Assembly (NCBI RefSeq): GCF_000725495.1
Contig: NZ_JNZD01000007.1
Span: forward strand, 248,001-312,000
DNA: 64,000 nucleotides
Direction: 5' to 3'
Source: Streptomyces aureus
GTDB taxonomy: Bacteria > Actinomycetota > Actinomycetes > Streptomycetales > Streptomycetaceae
Below are positions 25,095-35,615 of this stretch, piece by piece. Positions within the stretch are counted from its first letter, which is position 1; the number at the start of each line of letters is the position of its first letter. The translations under genes were made by a program, and so were the position numbers. Below the pieces are notes generated by a model. The model was not told the origin of the DNA, ran no database searches, and saw only the letters and a list, made by a program, of their open reading frames with translations.

Positions 25095-25187
25095 CTCCTT
25101 CGGAAGCCCGGTCCCTGACTGATCGACTTCTGCCCCGCGCGGCCGCCCGCCGTCGAGTGCGTTCCGTCGGCCGCCCGTCTCACGACG

Positions 25188-27332
25188 TCACACCCCCAGC
25201 TGCAGCCCCTCGGCCGCTTCCTCGACCATGGCGAGCCCGAGTCTGCTGACGCGTACGGAGAAGGGAGCTCCGGCGATCCGCAGGCCCGTGAGCGCGATCT
25301 CGCCCAGGGGCGCGGCCCGGAACGGGCGCAGAGTCACGGTGCCGGCGGGCGCGTCCGGGCGGATCCCGGCCAGGGAGCAGAGCAGCAGCACCCCTGACGC
25401 CGCGGAGGTGGCCGCAGGTCGGGAGGCGGCCGGATGAGGAACCGGGGCACTTCCCGGCGTGCGCTGCTCCCCCGCGTACATCTCGGGCAGTCTGCCGCCG
25501 AAGGCCTCGGCCGCCGCCAGCACTCCGCGCAGCAGCGAGCCCGCCTCCTGCTCATGGCCTGCGGCGGCGAGCCCCGTGACGGCGACGGCCGTCTCCTGGA
25601 CCCGCACGGCCCCGCTGCGATGACCGAACGGGTTGTACGCCGCCTCCTTCGCCCCGAGGCTGCGCAGCCCCCAGCCCGAGTCCATGGCGGGGCCGCCGAG
25701 CAGCCGCGCGAGTTGTTCGGTCCGCGCCTTGTCGAGCAGCCCCGGGGCCATCTCGCCCCCTGCCGACAGACCGGTGTCCAGGAGATGCACGGCGCCGGAG
25801 ACCGGCTGGGGCACGGTGTGCCCGTCGCGGGTGCGGGCGGCGGCCGGTCTGCCACCGCTCCCGTCCTCGACCCAGAAGTCGTCGCGGAATGCGTCCCGCA
25901 TCGCCTTGGCCCACTGCCGCAGTGCTGTGCCGCCGGTCCGTCCGTACGTGTCGAGGAGATCGGCGCCGAGCAGGGCCGCGCGATGAGCGTGTGCCTGCGT
26001 CTCGCAGCGGAACGGTCCGCCCGGCTGAGGGTCGGCCAGATACACACCGTCTCCGACGGTGGTGCGCAGCCACTCAAGGCACCGCTCGGCCGCGGGCAGC
26101 AGTTCCTCCACTTCCCGCTCGGCCAGCCCCCACCGCCGGGCCTCCGCGAGAAGCACGGGGAAGAGCAGGGTCGCCTCGGTCGCGGTGCAGCCCGGTGGCA
26201 GGTGGGGTCCGCTGTCCCGAAGCGGGCCCGGAATCAGACCGGATTGTGGTCCCGGACCGCCGAGCTGGGAGCGGGCGAGGGTTCGCAGCGTGCCCACGGC
26301 GAGACGGGTGCCGAGCGGCAGAGTCATCCGGGCCGCGGCCAGGGCCTCGGCCGGCGCCAGTCCGCAGCGCCAGGGCGCGCCTGCCGCGAGGTGGGTGTCG
26401 GCCGGGTGCCGGGGGTCGCGCAGCAGCAGGGCTCGAAGGTCGTCGACACAAGTGCGCAGGAGCACCTCGGCCCCGGATTCGTCGCTGAACACCTGCGCCT
26501 CGGCGAACGGGCTCGCCGCACCACGGCCCGCGGCGCCGGTCGTCCCCTGTCCCTCCGGTCTGACACGCAGTTCCACGGTGAGCGTGCCGCCAGGCGGCAG
26601 TTCGAGCGCCCAGCGGAGCAGTCCCGCGGACGCCAGCGCGTCCGTGGGAGGCGGGTCCGCGGCGACGGTCACGTGTCCTGTGGGGCCGGACCAGCGCAGG
26701 CCCCCACCGTGGACGCTGGCCTGCAGCTCGGGCCCGGACCGGCCGGAGGCGACGTCGGCCAGCTCCGCGAGGTCCGTGCCGAGGGCGACCTCGAGGGGCA
26801 GGCGCAGCGCCCGGTGGGCCGAGCTGCGCAGGGTGATCCGTTCAAGGCCCTCCGCGTGACGGGTTCTCTCGACGACCAGGTCGGGATCGGGGCCCGCGTC
26901 CGGGGAGGCGCGCAGCGTACCCACGAAGCGGGCCCGGTCGGCCGCGAGCATCCGGGCCTGCATCGCGAGCGGCTCCCGGCCCCCGACCCTGACCAGGCAG
27001 CGGGACAGGGTCCGTCGCCCCGCCATGTAGAAGCCCTCGAGCCCGCGCCCGGTCAGCTGTCCTTCCTGGGGCGAGATGACGAGCCCGGGAAGGGCGGCAC
27101 AGATCAGGGCGGTGTGTGCGGGCGGCAGGTCCGCCGGCCGGCCTGGCACGGGAAGGGGGGTCCGGGGAGAGCCGGGACCCCGCCCGGCGGGGATGAGGGG
27201 AGCACCGGTGTCACGGTCCGAGCGCGGGGCGACCGGAGCGCCTCCGCGCCCGACGGACTGTCCGGACCGGGGGGCGGGTGGACGGGGGGCGTCGGGTCCG
27301 TCGGGTGCCGAGGACGGATGGGGCATGGACAT
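25188..27332 (-). CDS. Glycogen debranching enzyme-like glycoside hydrolase
   Basis: The product has 714 residues. ATG 27332 has GGAGGAAG 9 bases upstream; the open frame continues far upstream without a plausible start. The first 75 residues are Pro/Gly-rich. Residues about 80-290 resemble the N-terminal bis domain of glycogen debranching enzymes (QLTGRGLEGFYMAGRRTLSR). The C-terminal half is an alpha/alpha barrel amylo-glucosidase-like domain, with GLIPGPLRDSGPH and DSGWGLRSLGAKEAAYNPFG. It probably hydrolyses a glucan or trehalose-like oligosaccharide. The substrate is not readable. Confidence 0.75.
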   Translation of the reverse strand: MSMPHPSSAPDGPDAPRPPAPRSGQSVGRGGAPVAPRSDRDTGAPLIPAGRGPGSPRTPLPVPGRPADLPPAHTALICAALPGLVISPQEGQLTGRGLEGFYMAGRRTLSRCLVRVGGREPLAMQARMLAADRARFVGTLRASPDAGPDPDLVVERTRHAEGLERITLRSSAHRALRLPLEVALGTDLAELADVASGRSGPELQASVHGGGLRWSGPTGHVTVAADPPPTDALASAGLLRWALELPPGGTLTVELRVRPEGQGTTGAAGRGAASPFAEAQVFSDESGAEVLLRTCVDDLRALLLRDPRHPADTHLAAGAPWRCGLAPAEALAAARMTLPLGTRLAVGTLRTLARSQLGGPGPQSGLIPGPLRDSGPHLPPGCTATEATLLFPVLLAEARRWGLAEREVEELLPAAERCLEWLRTTVGDGVYLADPQPGGPFRCETQAHAHRAALLGADLLDTYGRTGGTALRQWAKAMRDAFRDDFWVEDGSGGRPAAARTRDGHTVPQPVSGAVHLLDTGLSAGGEMAPGLLDKARTEQLARLLGGPAMDSGWGLRSLGAKEAAYNPFGHRSGAVRVQETAVAVTGLAAAGHEQEAGSLLRGVLAAAEAFGGRLPEMYAGEQRTPGSAPVPHPAASRPAATSAASGVLLLCSLAGIRPDAPAGTVTLRPFRAAPLGEIALTGLRIAGAPFSVRVSRLGLAMVEEAAEGLQLGV

Positions 27333-27589
27333 GAGGTGGCTTCCTCCGCGCTCGGTGCGCATGGAGCGCGCTCGGCTCCTGGTGGGGGCTCCGCGGGGTC
27401 GCGGGCGCTGCGGCGACGCAATCCGGCCACGGATTCCGCCACTCAGGTGAACGGGACAGCCCCGCCCGGGGTCACGCATTCCCGGGCGAAGCCGACCGAA
27501 TGGCGGTGGGGCGGTCCGGCGGCCCTCGCCAACTCCGGTCGACCGCTGCCCGGCGCGACGGGTGATGAGGTAGCCGCCTTCCCGGTCGC

Positions 27590-29683
27590 TCACCTGCCCT
27601 CCCCCGCGCCGAGCCCGCTGTCGCCCCGCCCGCGCGGCCGGCCGTCCCCACGGTCGGTACGGTCCGCCTGTCGCCGTGGCCGGATTCCGCCTGACGAGCC
27701 ATCGCCGGGCGGGCGGCGCCCCGGGAGGTTCGGGCTCACGGGGCCGCGCCGGCCCGGTCGGCTGCCGGGGGCCGCGGTCATGCGGGGCCTGCGACGGCGG
27801 CCAGCAGCGATGGCCGCAGGCGTGGACGCAGGGTCCGGCACTCCGGCACCAGGCGCCGACGTGGCGTCCGCTGGGGCGTCTGTCGGGGTGGCCGTCGCGC
27901 CAGAGGCTGGTGCGCTCGCCAGATCCCCCGCCGGAGGCGCCGTACCCGGCTTGGTTTGCTGCTCCGCCTCGCTCGGACTGGGACCCGTGGCGGACTCCAC
28001 CGCCCCCGGACCGGAGTACGTACGCTCCGCCTTCCTCGGACCCGGAATTGTGCACGCTGCGTCACTCGGAACAGAGCCCGTGCACTCCGCCTCAATCGCA
28101 GCGGACCCCATACGCTCGGCCTCACTCGCGCCAGAGCCTGTCCGTTCCGCCTCACTCGAACCTGAGCCTGTACGTCCCCCCTCGCTCGAACCGGGACCCG
28201 TACGCTCAGTCTCCTTCGGCCCGGCGCCCGTACGCTGCGCCCTCAGGCAGCGTCGGACGGACTCCGGATCCAGACCCTCGTTGCACGCCTGGTGCAGCAG
28301 GCGGGCGAACAGGTAGTCGGGATCGGCGCCGAGTGCCATGGCGAGTGCTTCGCGTGCCTCCAGCTCGTCGCCCATGGACCAGGCGACCCACCCGGCGAGG
28401 GTGAGAGGCGCCGCGGCGTGCTCGCGGTACGGGCCGACACAACGACGGGCGAGTGCCCGCCACAGGCGCAGCGCGGGCGCGGCTTCGTCCCCCTCCATCC
28501 ACTGCGCGGCACGGTCACGGGTCGTGCGGTCCTGGAGGCCGAGGATCAGCGTGGCGGCCTCGTCGTCCTCCAGGAGTCCGTCGTCCCGCAGGTCGGACGG
28601 GCGCGTGCCGGAGACGGGAGGGGCCGCCGCCAGCCGGTCCCTGAGCCGCCGGCCCAGCGCTAGTGCCTCCTCCGCGACCTCGGCCCGGCTGGCGTCCCCC
28701 AGAATCCTCGGCACGAGGGCCATGCTGGCCGTGTCCAGGGCCACTTCCTGGCCCAGCGCGGCGGTCGATTCCCAGGCAAGAAACCGGGCCGTCAGGTCCT
28801 TCAGGGTGCCGCGCACCTGGAGTCCCGCGTACGTCGCGGCGGCCGCGAGGACGGAGGTGCCCGGCAGGCCCATGGCGGTGCCTTCCGCCGGGCAGCAGCC
28901 CTGGCCCGGGCAGGTGTACGTCCAGAAACGGCCGTCGGAGATGCATAGGGCTTCGATCACGGGGACGTCGAGGCGTCCGCAGGCCGTGCGCAGCAGCTGG
29001 GCGAGCGGGCGCAGCCGCTCCATGACGTCCCGCCCCGATTCGCCGCTCGCGGGCTCCTGGCACAGGTAGGCCACCATGCTCTCGGGGCGTGCACCTCGGC
29101 GCTCGCTTCCTTTCACCAGCCCCTGTGCGAGCTGTTCGGAGGCGGACGGCCAGTCCTCCGCCTGGGCCGGAATGCCGAGGCGGGCCCGTCCGCCGAACCG
29201 GCCCCGCCGATCCCGGTCGTGCAGGGCGACCAGCACGATGCTGTCGTCGGGCCGGTAGCCGAGGAGATAGGGCAACGCGTCGGCCAGCTCCGCCGGGGTA
29301 CGGAGTGTCACCTGATGCTCGCCGCCCGGGAGGCCCAGGCCCATGTGGTCGGCGGCGGGGGCACGCCCCGCGCCCGCGCCGTGACGCAGCATGCCGGGGA
29401 CGGCGGGAACCCCGGAGAACTCCGGGCCGACGTGTCGGACCGGCTGCTCCCGGCCTTCCGGTCGCGAACCCTTCTCGCGTCGCGAAGAGCCCTCGTGCCG
29501 GGAACGGACCTCGCGTCCCTTACCGCCCTGGCCGTCCTGGCCGCTTTGACCACTCTGCCCGCCCGGGCCGCCTCGACCGCTCTCCCCATCGGCGCGGTCG
29601 AGCCCGGGAATCCAGCCGCGCCCACCGGCCGCGCTGATGTTCTTGTCGCCGGACGCGCCGGTCGCTTCGTCGTGATTCGTCAT
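27590..29683 (-). CDS. DUF4192 family protein with C-terminal repeats
   Basis: The product has about 697 residues from ATG 29683 (weak ribosome site). An N-terminal low-complexity Gly/Arg/Ser-rich region is followed by the DUF4192 domain (about 120-455): [20 protein letters not shown] followed by [10 protein letters not shown], then [14 protein letters not shown] and [22 protein letters not shown]4192 proteins are actinobacterial and of unknown function. After residue 480 the chain becomes a tandem 10-residue repeat ([14 protein letters not shown]), then a Pro/Ala/Arg tail. The open frame extends 880 codons further upstream, antisense to the RecQ gene, but that part is not coding. Confidence 0.75.
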   Translation of the reverse strand: MTNHDEATGASGDKNISAAGGRGWIPGLDRADGESGRGGPGGQSGQSGQDGQGGKGREVRSRHEGSSRREKGSRPEGREQPVRHVGPEFSGVPAVPGMLRHGAGAGRAPAADHMGLGLPGGEHQVTLRTPAELADALPYLLGYRPDDSIVLVALHDRDRRGRFGGRARLGIPAQAEDWPSASEQLAQGLVKGSERRGARPESMVAYLCQEPASGESGRDVMERLRPLAQLLRTACGRLDVPVIEALCISDGRFWTYTCPGQGCCPAEGTAMGLPGTSVLAAAATYAGLQVRGTLKDLTARFLAWESTAALGQEVALDTASMALVPRILGDASRAEVAEEALALGRRLRDRLAAAPPVSGTRPSDLRDDGLLEDDEAATLILGLQDRTTRDRAAQWMEGDEAAPALRLWRALARRCVGPYREHAAAPLTLAGWVAWSMGDELEAREALAMALGADPDYLFARLLHQACNEGLDPESVRRCLRAQRTGAGPKETERTGPGSSEGGRTGSGSSEAERTGSGASEAERMGSAAIEAECTGSVPSDAACTIPGPRKAERTYSGPGAVESATGPSPSEAEQQTKPGTAPPAGDLASAPASGATATPTDAPADATSAPGAGVPDPASTPAAIAAGRRRRPRMTAAPGSRPGRRGPVSPNLPGRRPPGDGSSGGIRPRRQADRTDRGDGRPRGRGDSGLGAGEGR
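27960..28245. repeat. 30-bp tandem repeat inside DUF4192 gene
   Basis: Nine or so degenerate copies of a 30-bp unit, with core TACGCTCCGCCTCACTCGAA followed by CCGGAGCCCG, start at 28021, 28051, 28081, 28111, 28141, 28171 and 28201, with weaker copies on either side. Because 30 is a multiple of three, copy number can change without breaking the frame. On the coding strand each unit encodes ten residues. Confidence 0.9.
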
Positions 29684-29815
29684 GCGGTGACCATCTCGCG
29701 GATCACGAAATTCCGTTTGAGCCTGTGGATAACCATCGCCATGACCACGCCAGAAGTCATCCACAGCTCGACGGCTCGTTCGCGCTTTGTCGGACCCATC
29801 CGGTTGCATGGAGCC

Positions 29816-32020
29816 ATGACCAACGAAGACCCGCGACCCACAGTCCCCGACAACGCACCCGACGCCGCCCGCAAAGAACTCCGGGCCACGGCCGACTCCG
29901 TCCTGGCCCGCCTGGTCGGCGCTCAGCCGGGCGAGGCACGGCTGCGCGAGGACCAGTGGCGCGCCATCGAGGCGCTGGTGGCCGACAAGCGCAGAGCGCT
30001 TGTCGTACAGCGCACCGGCTGGGGCAAGTCCGCGGTGTACTTCGTCGCGACCGCGCTCCTGCGCGGGATGGGCGCCGGACCCACGGTGATCGTCTCGCCG
30101 CTCCTGGCGCTGATGCGCAACCAGGTGGACGCCGCGGCCCGCGCCGGCATCCGCGCACGGACGATCAACTCGTCCAACACGGAGGAATGGGAGACCATCC
30201 AGGCCGAGGTGGCGGCGAGCGAGGTCGACGTCCTGCTGGTGAGCCCCGAAAGACTGAACAATCCCGACTTCCGCGATCAGGTGCTGCCCAAGCTGGCCGC
30301 GGCGACCGGCCTGCTGGTGGTCGACGAGGCGCACTGCATCTCCGACTGGGGCCACGACTTCCGGCCGGACTACCGCCGCCTGCGCACCATGCTCGCCGAC
30401 CTCCCGCCGGACACCCCGGTGCTGGCCACCACCGCGACGGCCAACGCGCGCGTGACGGCCGATGTCGCCGAGCAGCTGGGCACCGGCGTGAGCACCGACG
30501 CGCTCGTTCTGCGCGGCCCTCTGGACCGGGAGAGCCTCAGCCTCGGTGTGCTGCGGCTGCCGGACGCCGCGCACCGGATGGCCTGGCTCGCCGAGCACCT
30601 GAACGACCTGCCGGGCTCCGGGATCATCTACACGCTGACGGTGGCCGCCGCCGAGGAGGTCTCCGCGTTCCTGCGCCAGAGCGGATACACGGTGGCGTCG
30701 TACACCGGTAAGACCGAGAACGCCGACCGCCAGCAGGCCGAGGAGGATCTTCTCGCCAACCGCGTCAAGGCGCTGGTGGCCACGTCGGCGCTCGGCATGG
30801 GCTTCGACAAGCCCGACCTGGGCTTCGTGGTGCACTTGGGCTCCCCCTCCTCCCCCATCGCCTACTACCAGCAGGTGGGTCGCGCCGGCCGCGGTGTGGA
30901 GCACGCGGAAGTGCTGCTGCTGCCGGGCAAGGAGGACCAGGCCATCTGGGAGTACTTCGCCTCGGTCGCCTTCCCCCCGGAGGAGCAGGTGCGGCGCACG
31001 CTGGACGTGCTGGCCCGGGCCGAGCGCCCGCTCTCCCTGCCCGCTCTGGAGCCGCTGGTCGAGCTGCGCAGATCCCGGCTGGAGACCATGCTCAAGGTGC
31101 TCGACGTGGACGGAGCCGTCCACCGGGTCAAGGGCGGCTGGATCTCCACCGGCATGCCCTGGACGTATGACACCGAGCGCTACGCCTGGGTCGCCAAGCA
31201 GCGGGCGGCCGAGCAGCAGGCGATGCGGGACTACGTGTCGACGACCGGCTGCCGCATGGAGTTCCTGCGGCGGCAGCTGGACGACGAGGGCGCCATGCCG
31301 TGCGGGCGCTGCGACAACTGCGCCGGCGGGCGGTTCCAGGCGTCCGTGTCCGCCGCCGCCCTGGACGCGGCGAACGGCGAGCTGGACCGCGCGGGCGTCG
31401 AGGTCGAACCGCGGAAGATGTGGCCGACCGGGCTGGCCGCGATCGGCGTCGAACTCAAGGGCCGCATCCCGGCCGGCGAACAGGCCGAGCCGGGGCGCGC
31501 CCTTGGGCGGCTCTCGGACATCGGATGGGGCAACCGGCTGCGGCCGATGCTCGCCCCGGGCGCCCCGGACGGGCCTGTTCCGGACGATGTGGCCCAGGCC
31601 GTGGTCGGCGTCCTGGCCGACTGGGCCAAGGGCCCCGGCGGCTGGGCCTCCGGTCAGCCCGACGCGCCGCGGCGCCCGGTGGGGGTGGTGACCATCGCGT
31701 CGCGGTCTCGGCCGCAGCTGATCCACTCGCTCGGTGCGCGGATCGCGGAGATCGGCAGAATGCCGCTGCTGGGGTCCCTGGAGTACGTCGGGGAGGCCTC
31801 CCCGGTCTCCCGGAGCAACAGCGCCCAGCGGCTGAAGGCGTTGGACGGGGCGCTGACCGTGCCACCAGGGCTGACCCAGGTCCTGAGTGAAACGGAGGGT
31901 CCGGTTCTGCTGGTGGACGACGCCACGGACACGGGCTGGACGCTGGCGGTGGCGGCCCGGATGCTGCGCAGAGCGGGCGCTCAGGGGGTGTTGCCGCTGG
32001 TCCTCGCCGTACAGGCGTGA
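29816..32020 (+). CDS. RecQ-family DNA helicase with C-terminal phosphoribosyltransferase-like domain
   Basis: The product has 734 residues. The helicase motifs are: motif 0 [13 protein letters not shown], Walker [12 protein letters not shown] (Lys71), Ia [13 protein letters not shown], the DEAH box [19 protein letters not shown] (RecQ-specific), [31 protein letters not shown] and [13 protein letters not shown]. The zinc-binding cysteines are in CRMEF and [10 protein letters not shown]. The last 200 residues do not look like [21 protein letters not shown] near the C-terminus is a phosphoribosyltransferase PRPP-loop pattern. It unwinds DNA in repair. Start ATG 29816; the ribosome site is weak. 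Confidence 0.88.
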   Translation: MTNEDPRPTVPDNAPDAARKELRATADSVLARLVGAQPGEARLREDQWRAIEALVADKRRALVVQRTGWGKSAVYFVATALLRGMGAGPTVIVSPLLALMRNQVDAAARAGIRARTINSSNTEEWETIQAEVAASEVDVLLVSPERLNNPDFRDQVLPKLAAATGLLVVDEAHCISDWGHDFRPDYRRLRTMLADLPPDTPVLATTATANARVTADVAEQLGTGVSTDALVLRGPLDRESLSLGVLRLPDAAHRMAWLAEHLNDLPGSGIIYTLTVAAAEEVSAFLRQSGYTVASYTGKTENADRQQAEEDLLANRVKALVATSALGMGFDKPDLGFVVHLGSPSSPIAYYQQVGRAGRGVEHAEVLLLPGKEDQAIWEYFASVAFPPEEQVRRTLDVLARAERPLSLPALEPLVELRRSRLETMLKVLDVDGAVHRVKGGWISTGMPWTYDTERYAWVAKQRAAEQQAMRDYVSTTGCRMEFLRRQLDDEGAMPCGRCDNCAGGRFQASVSAAALDAANGELDRAGVEVEPRKMWPTGLAAIGVELKGRIPAGEQAEPGRALGRLSDIGWGNRLRPMLAPGAPDGPVPDDVAQAVVGVLADWAKGPGGWASGQPDAPRRPVGVVTIASRSRPQLIHSLGARIAEIGRMPLLGSLEYVGEASPVSRSNSAQRLKALDGALTVPPGLTQVLSETEGPVLLVDDATDTGWTLAVAARMLRRAGAQGVLPLVLAVQA

Positions 32021-32244
32021 CCCGTGTGTCGCGATTCGAAACACCGGGCAGGTATATAGGGAGTTAATCGCCTGAAAACGGTCGGTGACATCAATTGCTC
32101 GTTGCCGCATCCCAGTTCGACAGGAAGAATTGAGCTCCGCTCCCCGCACGGTTTGCCCGTGGTCCGGTAGGGCTCTGCTGCGGCGTGCCATTCCCCCAAG
32201 TCCGACCCCGCCCGTTGTGTGGGCACGTAGCCGAAGGGAGGACC

Positions 32245-32877
32245 GTGACCTTCGGATTCGCTCCGTCCTCGGCGGCAACCTTGTCGACGTCTCCCGACCT
32301 GTCCGCCGCTTCCACCAACCCACTCACTCGCATGCTGGAACCCGCCGAATGGGCCTCGGCCGGGATTCCGCTTCTGCGTGATCCCCGTGAGGTCGTCAGC
32401 GGCCTTCACGCTCGGCACCGGCCCAGACCGTCGACCGCGGTCGTCGCGGTGCTCGACCATGACGAGCGGCTGATGGCGAGCGCCTCCTTCACCCGGCGCC
32501 CGGCACCCGCCGACGGCTGGATGTTCCGCAACGCGCTGCTCGCGCAGCTGCGCCGGGTCATCCCGCACGACCTGCGGCGCCGCACTCCGGCGCGCACGGC
32601 CGTGCTGCTGTACTGCCGGGACGGCGACGCGCGCTGGACGGAGGAGGACGGGGCGTGGATGTGGGGGCTGCGGGACGCCTGCACGCTCCATGGGCTGCGG
32701 TGCGGCGCGTACATCACGCTGACACGTGACGGCTGGCAGGTTCTCGGCGAGGGCCGCGGCGGTCGCCGCCCCAACTCCGAGTCGGCGCCGGAGTTCTACG
32801 TGGGCGAGGTGCTGCCGCCGCTGCCCCGCACCGGAGGCGTCGCGTCCGAGGTCATGCGCCGGGCGGCTGCCCGCTGA
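32245..32877 (+). CDS. Conserved actinobacterial protein of unknown function
   Basis: The product has 210 residues. GTG 32245 has a strong AGGGAGG site. I do not recognise a domain. The sequence is soluble, with a variable Ser/Thr-rich N-terminus, then an alpha/beta core (STAVVAVLDHDERLMASASF, RTAVLLYCRDGDARWTEEDG, LHGLRCGAYITLTRDGWQVL) and the conserved end SAPEFYVGEVLPPLPR. It stands alone between convergent terminators. Its regular position next to recQ and rnhB suggests a housekeeping role, but no function is assigned. Confidence 0.75.
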   Translation: MTFGFAPSSAATLSTSPDLSAASTNPLTRMLEPAEWASAGIPLLRDPREVVSGLHARHRPRPSTAVVAVLDHDERLMASASFTRRPAPADGWMFRNALLAQLRRVIPHDLRRRTPARTAVLLYCRDGDARWTEEDGAWMWGLRDACTLHGLRCGAYITLTRDGWQVLGEGRGGRRPNSESAPEFYVGEVLPPLPRTGGVASEVMRRAAAR

Positions 32878-33390
32878 GACCGGTGGTTCGTGTGTGTCGG
32901 CCCGCCCCGGGGAAGGCGGGCGGCACACGTCGGGCCGAGCGGGCACCAGGGTCGTGGCATCCGTGCGCGGGTGTGCCCCGGTCCTGCTCACGGGGACTCG
33001 ATCCCGGGCCGCCCACGCTCCGCGACGCGGAGACCGCGCAGACGCGGAAGCCGCACACGGACAGGAAGCAGGACCCTCAGCCGACCGCGCGCACGCCGGC
33101 GCGGCAACGGGACAGGCACGGGCGAACGCGAAGCGGCCGGTCGGCCGGAGAGCGGACGGGCTAGCGGTCGGGCTCTCACCTCGCGACACCCACGAGGAGC
33201 GGGCAGTCCTCGACCGGCGGCCGGCGGCAGGGCGGCGAGCCCGCACGTGGACGAGGGGCAGGCGTGCACCCAAGGGCGTCCATGGGCGCGCACGCGTGCG
33301 GGTACGCCGAAGGGACCGCCGTACAGGTGCCGCCGTGGCGGCACCCTCAGCGTCCCGCCGGGCGCGTTCCGGACCGGGTCCGGAACGCGC
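32878..33390. other. Intergenic region between convergent genes, two terminator hairpins
   Basis: No gene is visible. GGTGCCGCC-GT-GGCGGCACC (33326-33345) is a perfect hairpin. GCGCGTTCCGGA (33362-33373) pairs perfectly with TCCGGAACGCGC (33379-33390) and directly abuts the stop of the leftward gene. The rest is GC-rich filler; frames through it are Arg/Gly/Pro-rich. Confidence 0.6.
33362..33390. terminator. Terminator abutting the stop codon of the leftward gene
   Basis: A perfect 12-bp stem with a 5-base loop (CCGGG) begins at the base after the stop codon of the gene at 33391-34017. It can also stop rightward transcription from the gene ending at 32877. Confidence 0.85.
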
Positions 33391-34017
33391 TCAGACGCCT
33401 GCGGCCAGGACCGAGTTGATCTGCTGCGGGTTGCCGCAGACGATCAGCAGGGCACCGGCCCGGCCGAGGGCCACGGGCAGGGCGGTCGCGGCGGCGTCGC
33501 CGGAACCTCCGTTGACCGCGACCACGACCACGGGGCGGGAAGCGGCCCGGGGGGCGAGAGCGGCGTCGGCGTAGAAGACGTCGTCGCCGGCGTCGTGCTG
33601 CGCCCAGTAGGCGGCCTCGCCGAAGGAGAGCTCGTGCGCGGCCCACGGGTGGGGGTCGCCGGTGGTGATCACCAGCACCTCACCCGGGGCGCGGCCCGAC
33701 TCCAGCAGCAGGTCGACGGCTTCTTCCGCGGCGTCCAGCGCACCCTGGGCCGGAGCCGGGACGAGCTGGATCTGTGGGGTGACGGCCGCGGGTGCGGCCG
33801 GCTTGGCGGACGGCCCCGGCGTGGCCACGACCGGCTCGCGCGGGGTGCGTTGGGCCGGCATCGGCCGGACAGGACCCGGACGGCCGGGACGCGGCGGGGC
33901 CGCGGGACGGGGACCGGGTACGGGGCGAGGGGTCGGCGCGGTGCGGCCACTGGCCGGAGTGACGCGGGGACCCTGGGCACTCTCGTGAATCTGAGGCTCC
34001 TCGGGAATGAGAGGCAT
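33391..34017 (-). CDS. Conserved protein of unknown function with Pro-rich N-terminus
   Basis: The product has 208 residues from ATG 34017; the frame extends upstream and no good ribosome site is seen. Residues 1-85 are rich in Pro, Arg and Ala and look disordered. Residues 90-208 form an alpha/beta unit: AAEEAVDLLLESGRAPGEVL followed by VITTGDPHPW, then RPVVVVAVNGGSGDAA and GALLIVCGNPQQINSVL. The end resembles a Rossmann-type sheet, but no nucleotide motif is clear. The gene lies just downstream of rnhB on the same strand (68 bp gap). Confidence 0.7.
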   Translation of the reverse strand: MPLIPEEPQIHESAQGPRVTPASGRTAPTPRPVPGPRPAAPPRPGRPGPVRPMPAQRTPREPVVATPGPSAKPAAPAAVTPQIQLVPAPAQGALDAAEEAVDLLLESGRAPGEVLVITTGDPHPWAAHELSFGEAAYWAQHDAGDDVFYADAALAPRAASRPVVVVAVNGGSGDAAATALPVALGRAGALLIVCGNPQQINSVLAAGV

Positions 34018-34085
34018 GAGCTGATATCTATCAAACGCCGGTGCGACTCGCCCCGGCGGGTGGCACATGAGTGCGAACGGAAACG

Positions 34086-34787
34086 TCAGAAATCGAAGCC
34101 GAGCTGGCCTTCGATCTCCGGAACGGTTCCGTCCGTCAAGCTGCGGACCTTCTTGAGGTGCCGCCACTGGGGCAGCGCATCAAGATACGCCCACGACAAC
34201 CGGTGGTACGGGGTGGGTCCCCGCTCCTCCAGCGCGGCTTTGTGGACCGGCGACGGATAACCGGCGTTGGCCGCAAAGCCGAAGTCTGCATGTTCGATGC
34301 CCAGTTCGGCCATCATTTTGTCGCGCCGCACCTTGGCGATCACCGAGGCCGCCGCGACGGCGATGCAGGACTGGTCGCCCTTGATCACCGTGCGGACCTT
34401 CCAGGGGGCGCCGAGATAGTCGTGCTTCCCGTCGAGGATGACCGCGTCGGGGCGGACCGGCAGGGATTCCAGGGCGCGTACGGCCGCGAGGCGCAGCGCC
34501 GCTGTCATTCCCAGTCGGTCTATCTCCTCCGGGGAGGCGTGCCCGAGGGCGTACGCCGTCACCCACTTCTCCAGCTCCACGGCGAGCGCGGTGCGGCGCT
34601 TGACGGTCAGGAGCTTGGAGTCGGTGAGGCCTTCGGGAGCACGGCGCAGTCCGGTGACGGCGGCGCAGACGGTGACGGGGCCCGCCCAGGCACCGCGCCC
34701 CACCTCGTCGACACCGGCAATGACCTTCGCTCCGGTCGTGGCGCGGAGGGAGCGCTCGACGGTATGAGTGGGGGGTTCGTACGGCAT
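34086..34787 (-). CDS. rnhB: Ribonuclease HII
   Basis: The product has 233 residues. The metal-binding acidic residues are visible: Asp and Glu in [17 protein letters not shown], Asp in AVILDGKHD, and Asp late in [10 protein letters not shown]; the context LTDSKLL is typical. It removes RNA primers and misincorporated ribonucleotides by nicking RNA in RNA/DNA hybrids, in the cytoplasm. Length and motif order match the family. ATG 34787 was chosen as the only start before the first conserved block. Confidence 0.95.
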   Translation of the reverse strand: MPYEPPTHTVERSLRATTGAKVIAGVDEVGRGAWAGPVTVCAAVTGLRRAPEGLTDSKLLTVKRRTALAVELEKWVTAYALGHASPEEIDRLGMTAALRLAAVRALESLPVRPDAVILDGKHDYLGAPWKVRTVIKGDQSCIAVAAASVIAKVRRDKMMAELGIEHADFGFAANAGYPSPVHKAALEERGPTPYHRLSWAYLDALPQWRHLKKVRSLTDGTVPEIEGQLGFDF

Positions 34788-34991
34788 GGCGCCCTCAGAC
34801 TACGCCGCCCGGAGCGCCTCGCGACACCCAGGTCCCCGCACCGCCGGATCGCCCTCCTCGGAGCCGACAGAGCCCTGGGCTCGCACGCCTGCCGACCGGT
34901 GCGCGCCAACCCGTCGGCCGGCCCACTCAACGTCCGCCGACCAGCCCGCGCACAACCCTCGGCGCCCCCACGCCAGCCCCGCACGGGCCGG

Positions 34992-35615
34992 TCAGCCGAC
35001 GCGCACACCCAGCAGCGGGACCATCATCTGGTCGATCATCTCCTGGAGATCCAGGTCGCTCCATTCGCTGGCGCACACCTTCGTGCGGTACATCATCATG
35101 GCCGGGACGGCGTCGAAGACGTACGAGTTCGCGGCGTCGGGGCGCACCTCGCCCCGGTCGATCCCGCGCTGGACCACCTCGCGGAGCAGGTGCAGGGTGG
35201 GCTCCACGACTCCGCCGACGATGACCTGGTTGAAGCGTTCGGCGTGCCTGACATCGCACTCGTGAAGCACCGAGCGAAGCGCGATCCCCGACCGGGAGAA
35301 CATCGCCTCGCGGACCCGCCGGCACACCTCCAGCAGGTCCTCGCGGACGCTGCCGAGGTCGGGGGCACGGGTCAGGTCGGGCAGCCCGGCCTGGAGCGCG
35401 TCCGCGACGAGGTCCGCCTTGGAGGGCCAGCGGCGGTAGACCGCCGCCTTGCCGGTCTGGGCGCCGGCGGCCACACCTTCCATGGTGAGACCGCTCCAGC
35501 CGACCGCGCCGAGCTGTTCCAGGGCGGCTTCCAGGATCGCGCGCTCGAGCACGGCGCCGCGCCGGCGCGAGGAGGTCGCCCGAGCGGGAGCGGCCGTCCA
35601 ACGCGAAGTAACCAT
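34992..35615 (-). CDS. TetR-family repressor of the adjacent MFS exporter
   Basis: The product has 207 residues. The N-terminal helix-turn-helix is AILEAALEQLGAVGWSGLTM followed by EGVAAGAQTGKAAVYRRWPS; the C-terminal all-helical domain senses a ligand. It is divergent from a 14-helix drug exporter with two near-identical 20-bp palindromes between them, the standard layout for a TetR repressor. The ligand is unknown but probably a substrate of the exporter. ATG 35615. Confidence 0.92.
   Translation of the reverse strand: MVTSRWTAAPARATSSRRRGAVLERAILEAALEQLGAVGWSGLTMEGVAAGAQTGKAAVYRRWPSKADLVADALQAGLPDLTRAPDLGSVREDLLEVCRRVREAMFSRSGIALRSVLHECDVRHAERFNQVIVGGVVEPTLHLLREVVQRGIDRGEVRPDAANSYVFDAVPAMMMYRTKVCASEWSDLDLQEMIDQMMVPLLGVRVG

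Noticed and set aside
27590..32323. A single 1577-codon leftward open frame
   Set aside because: Only the part from ATG 29683 resembles a protein family. The rest is antisense to the clearly real RecQ helicase and has the Arg/Gly/His composition of a GC-rich shadow frame.
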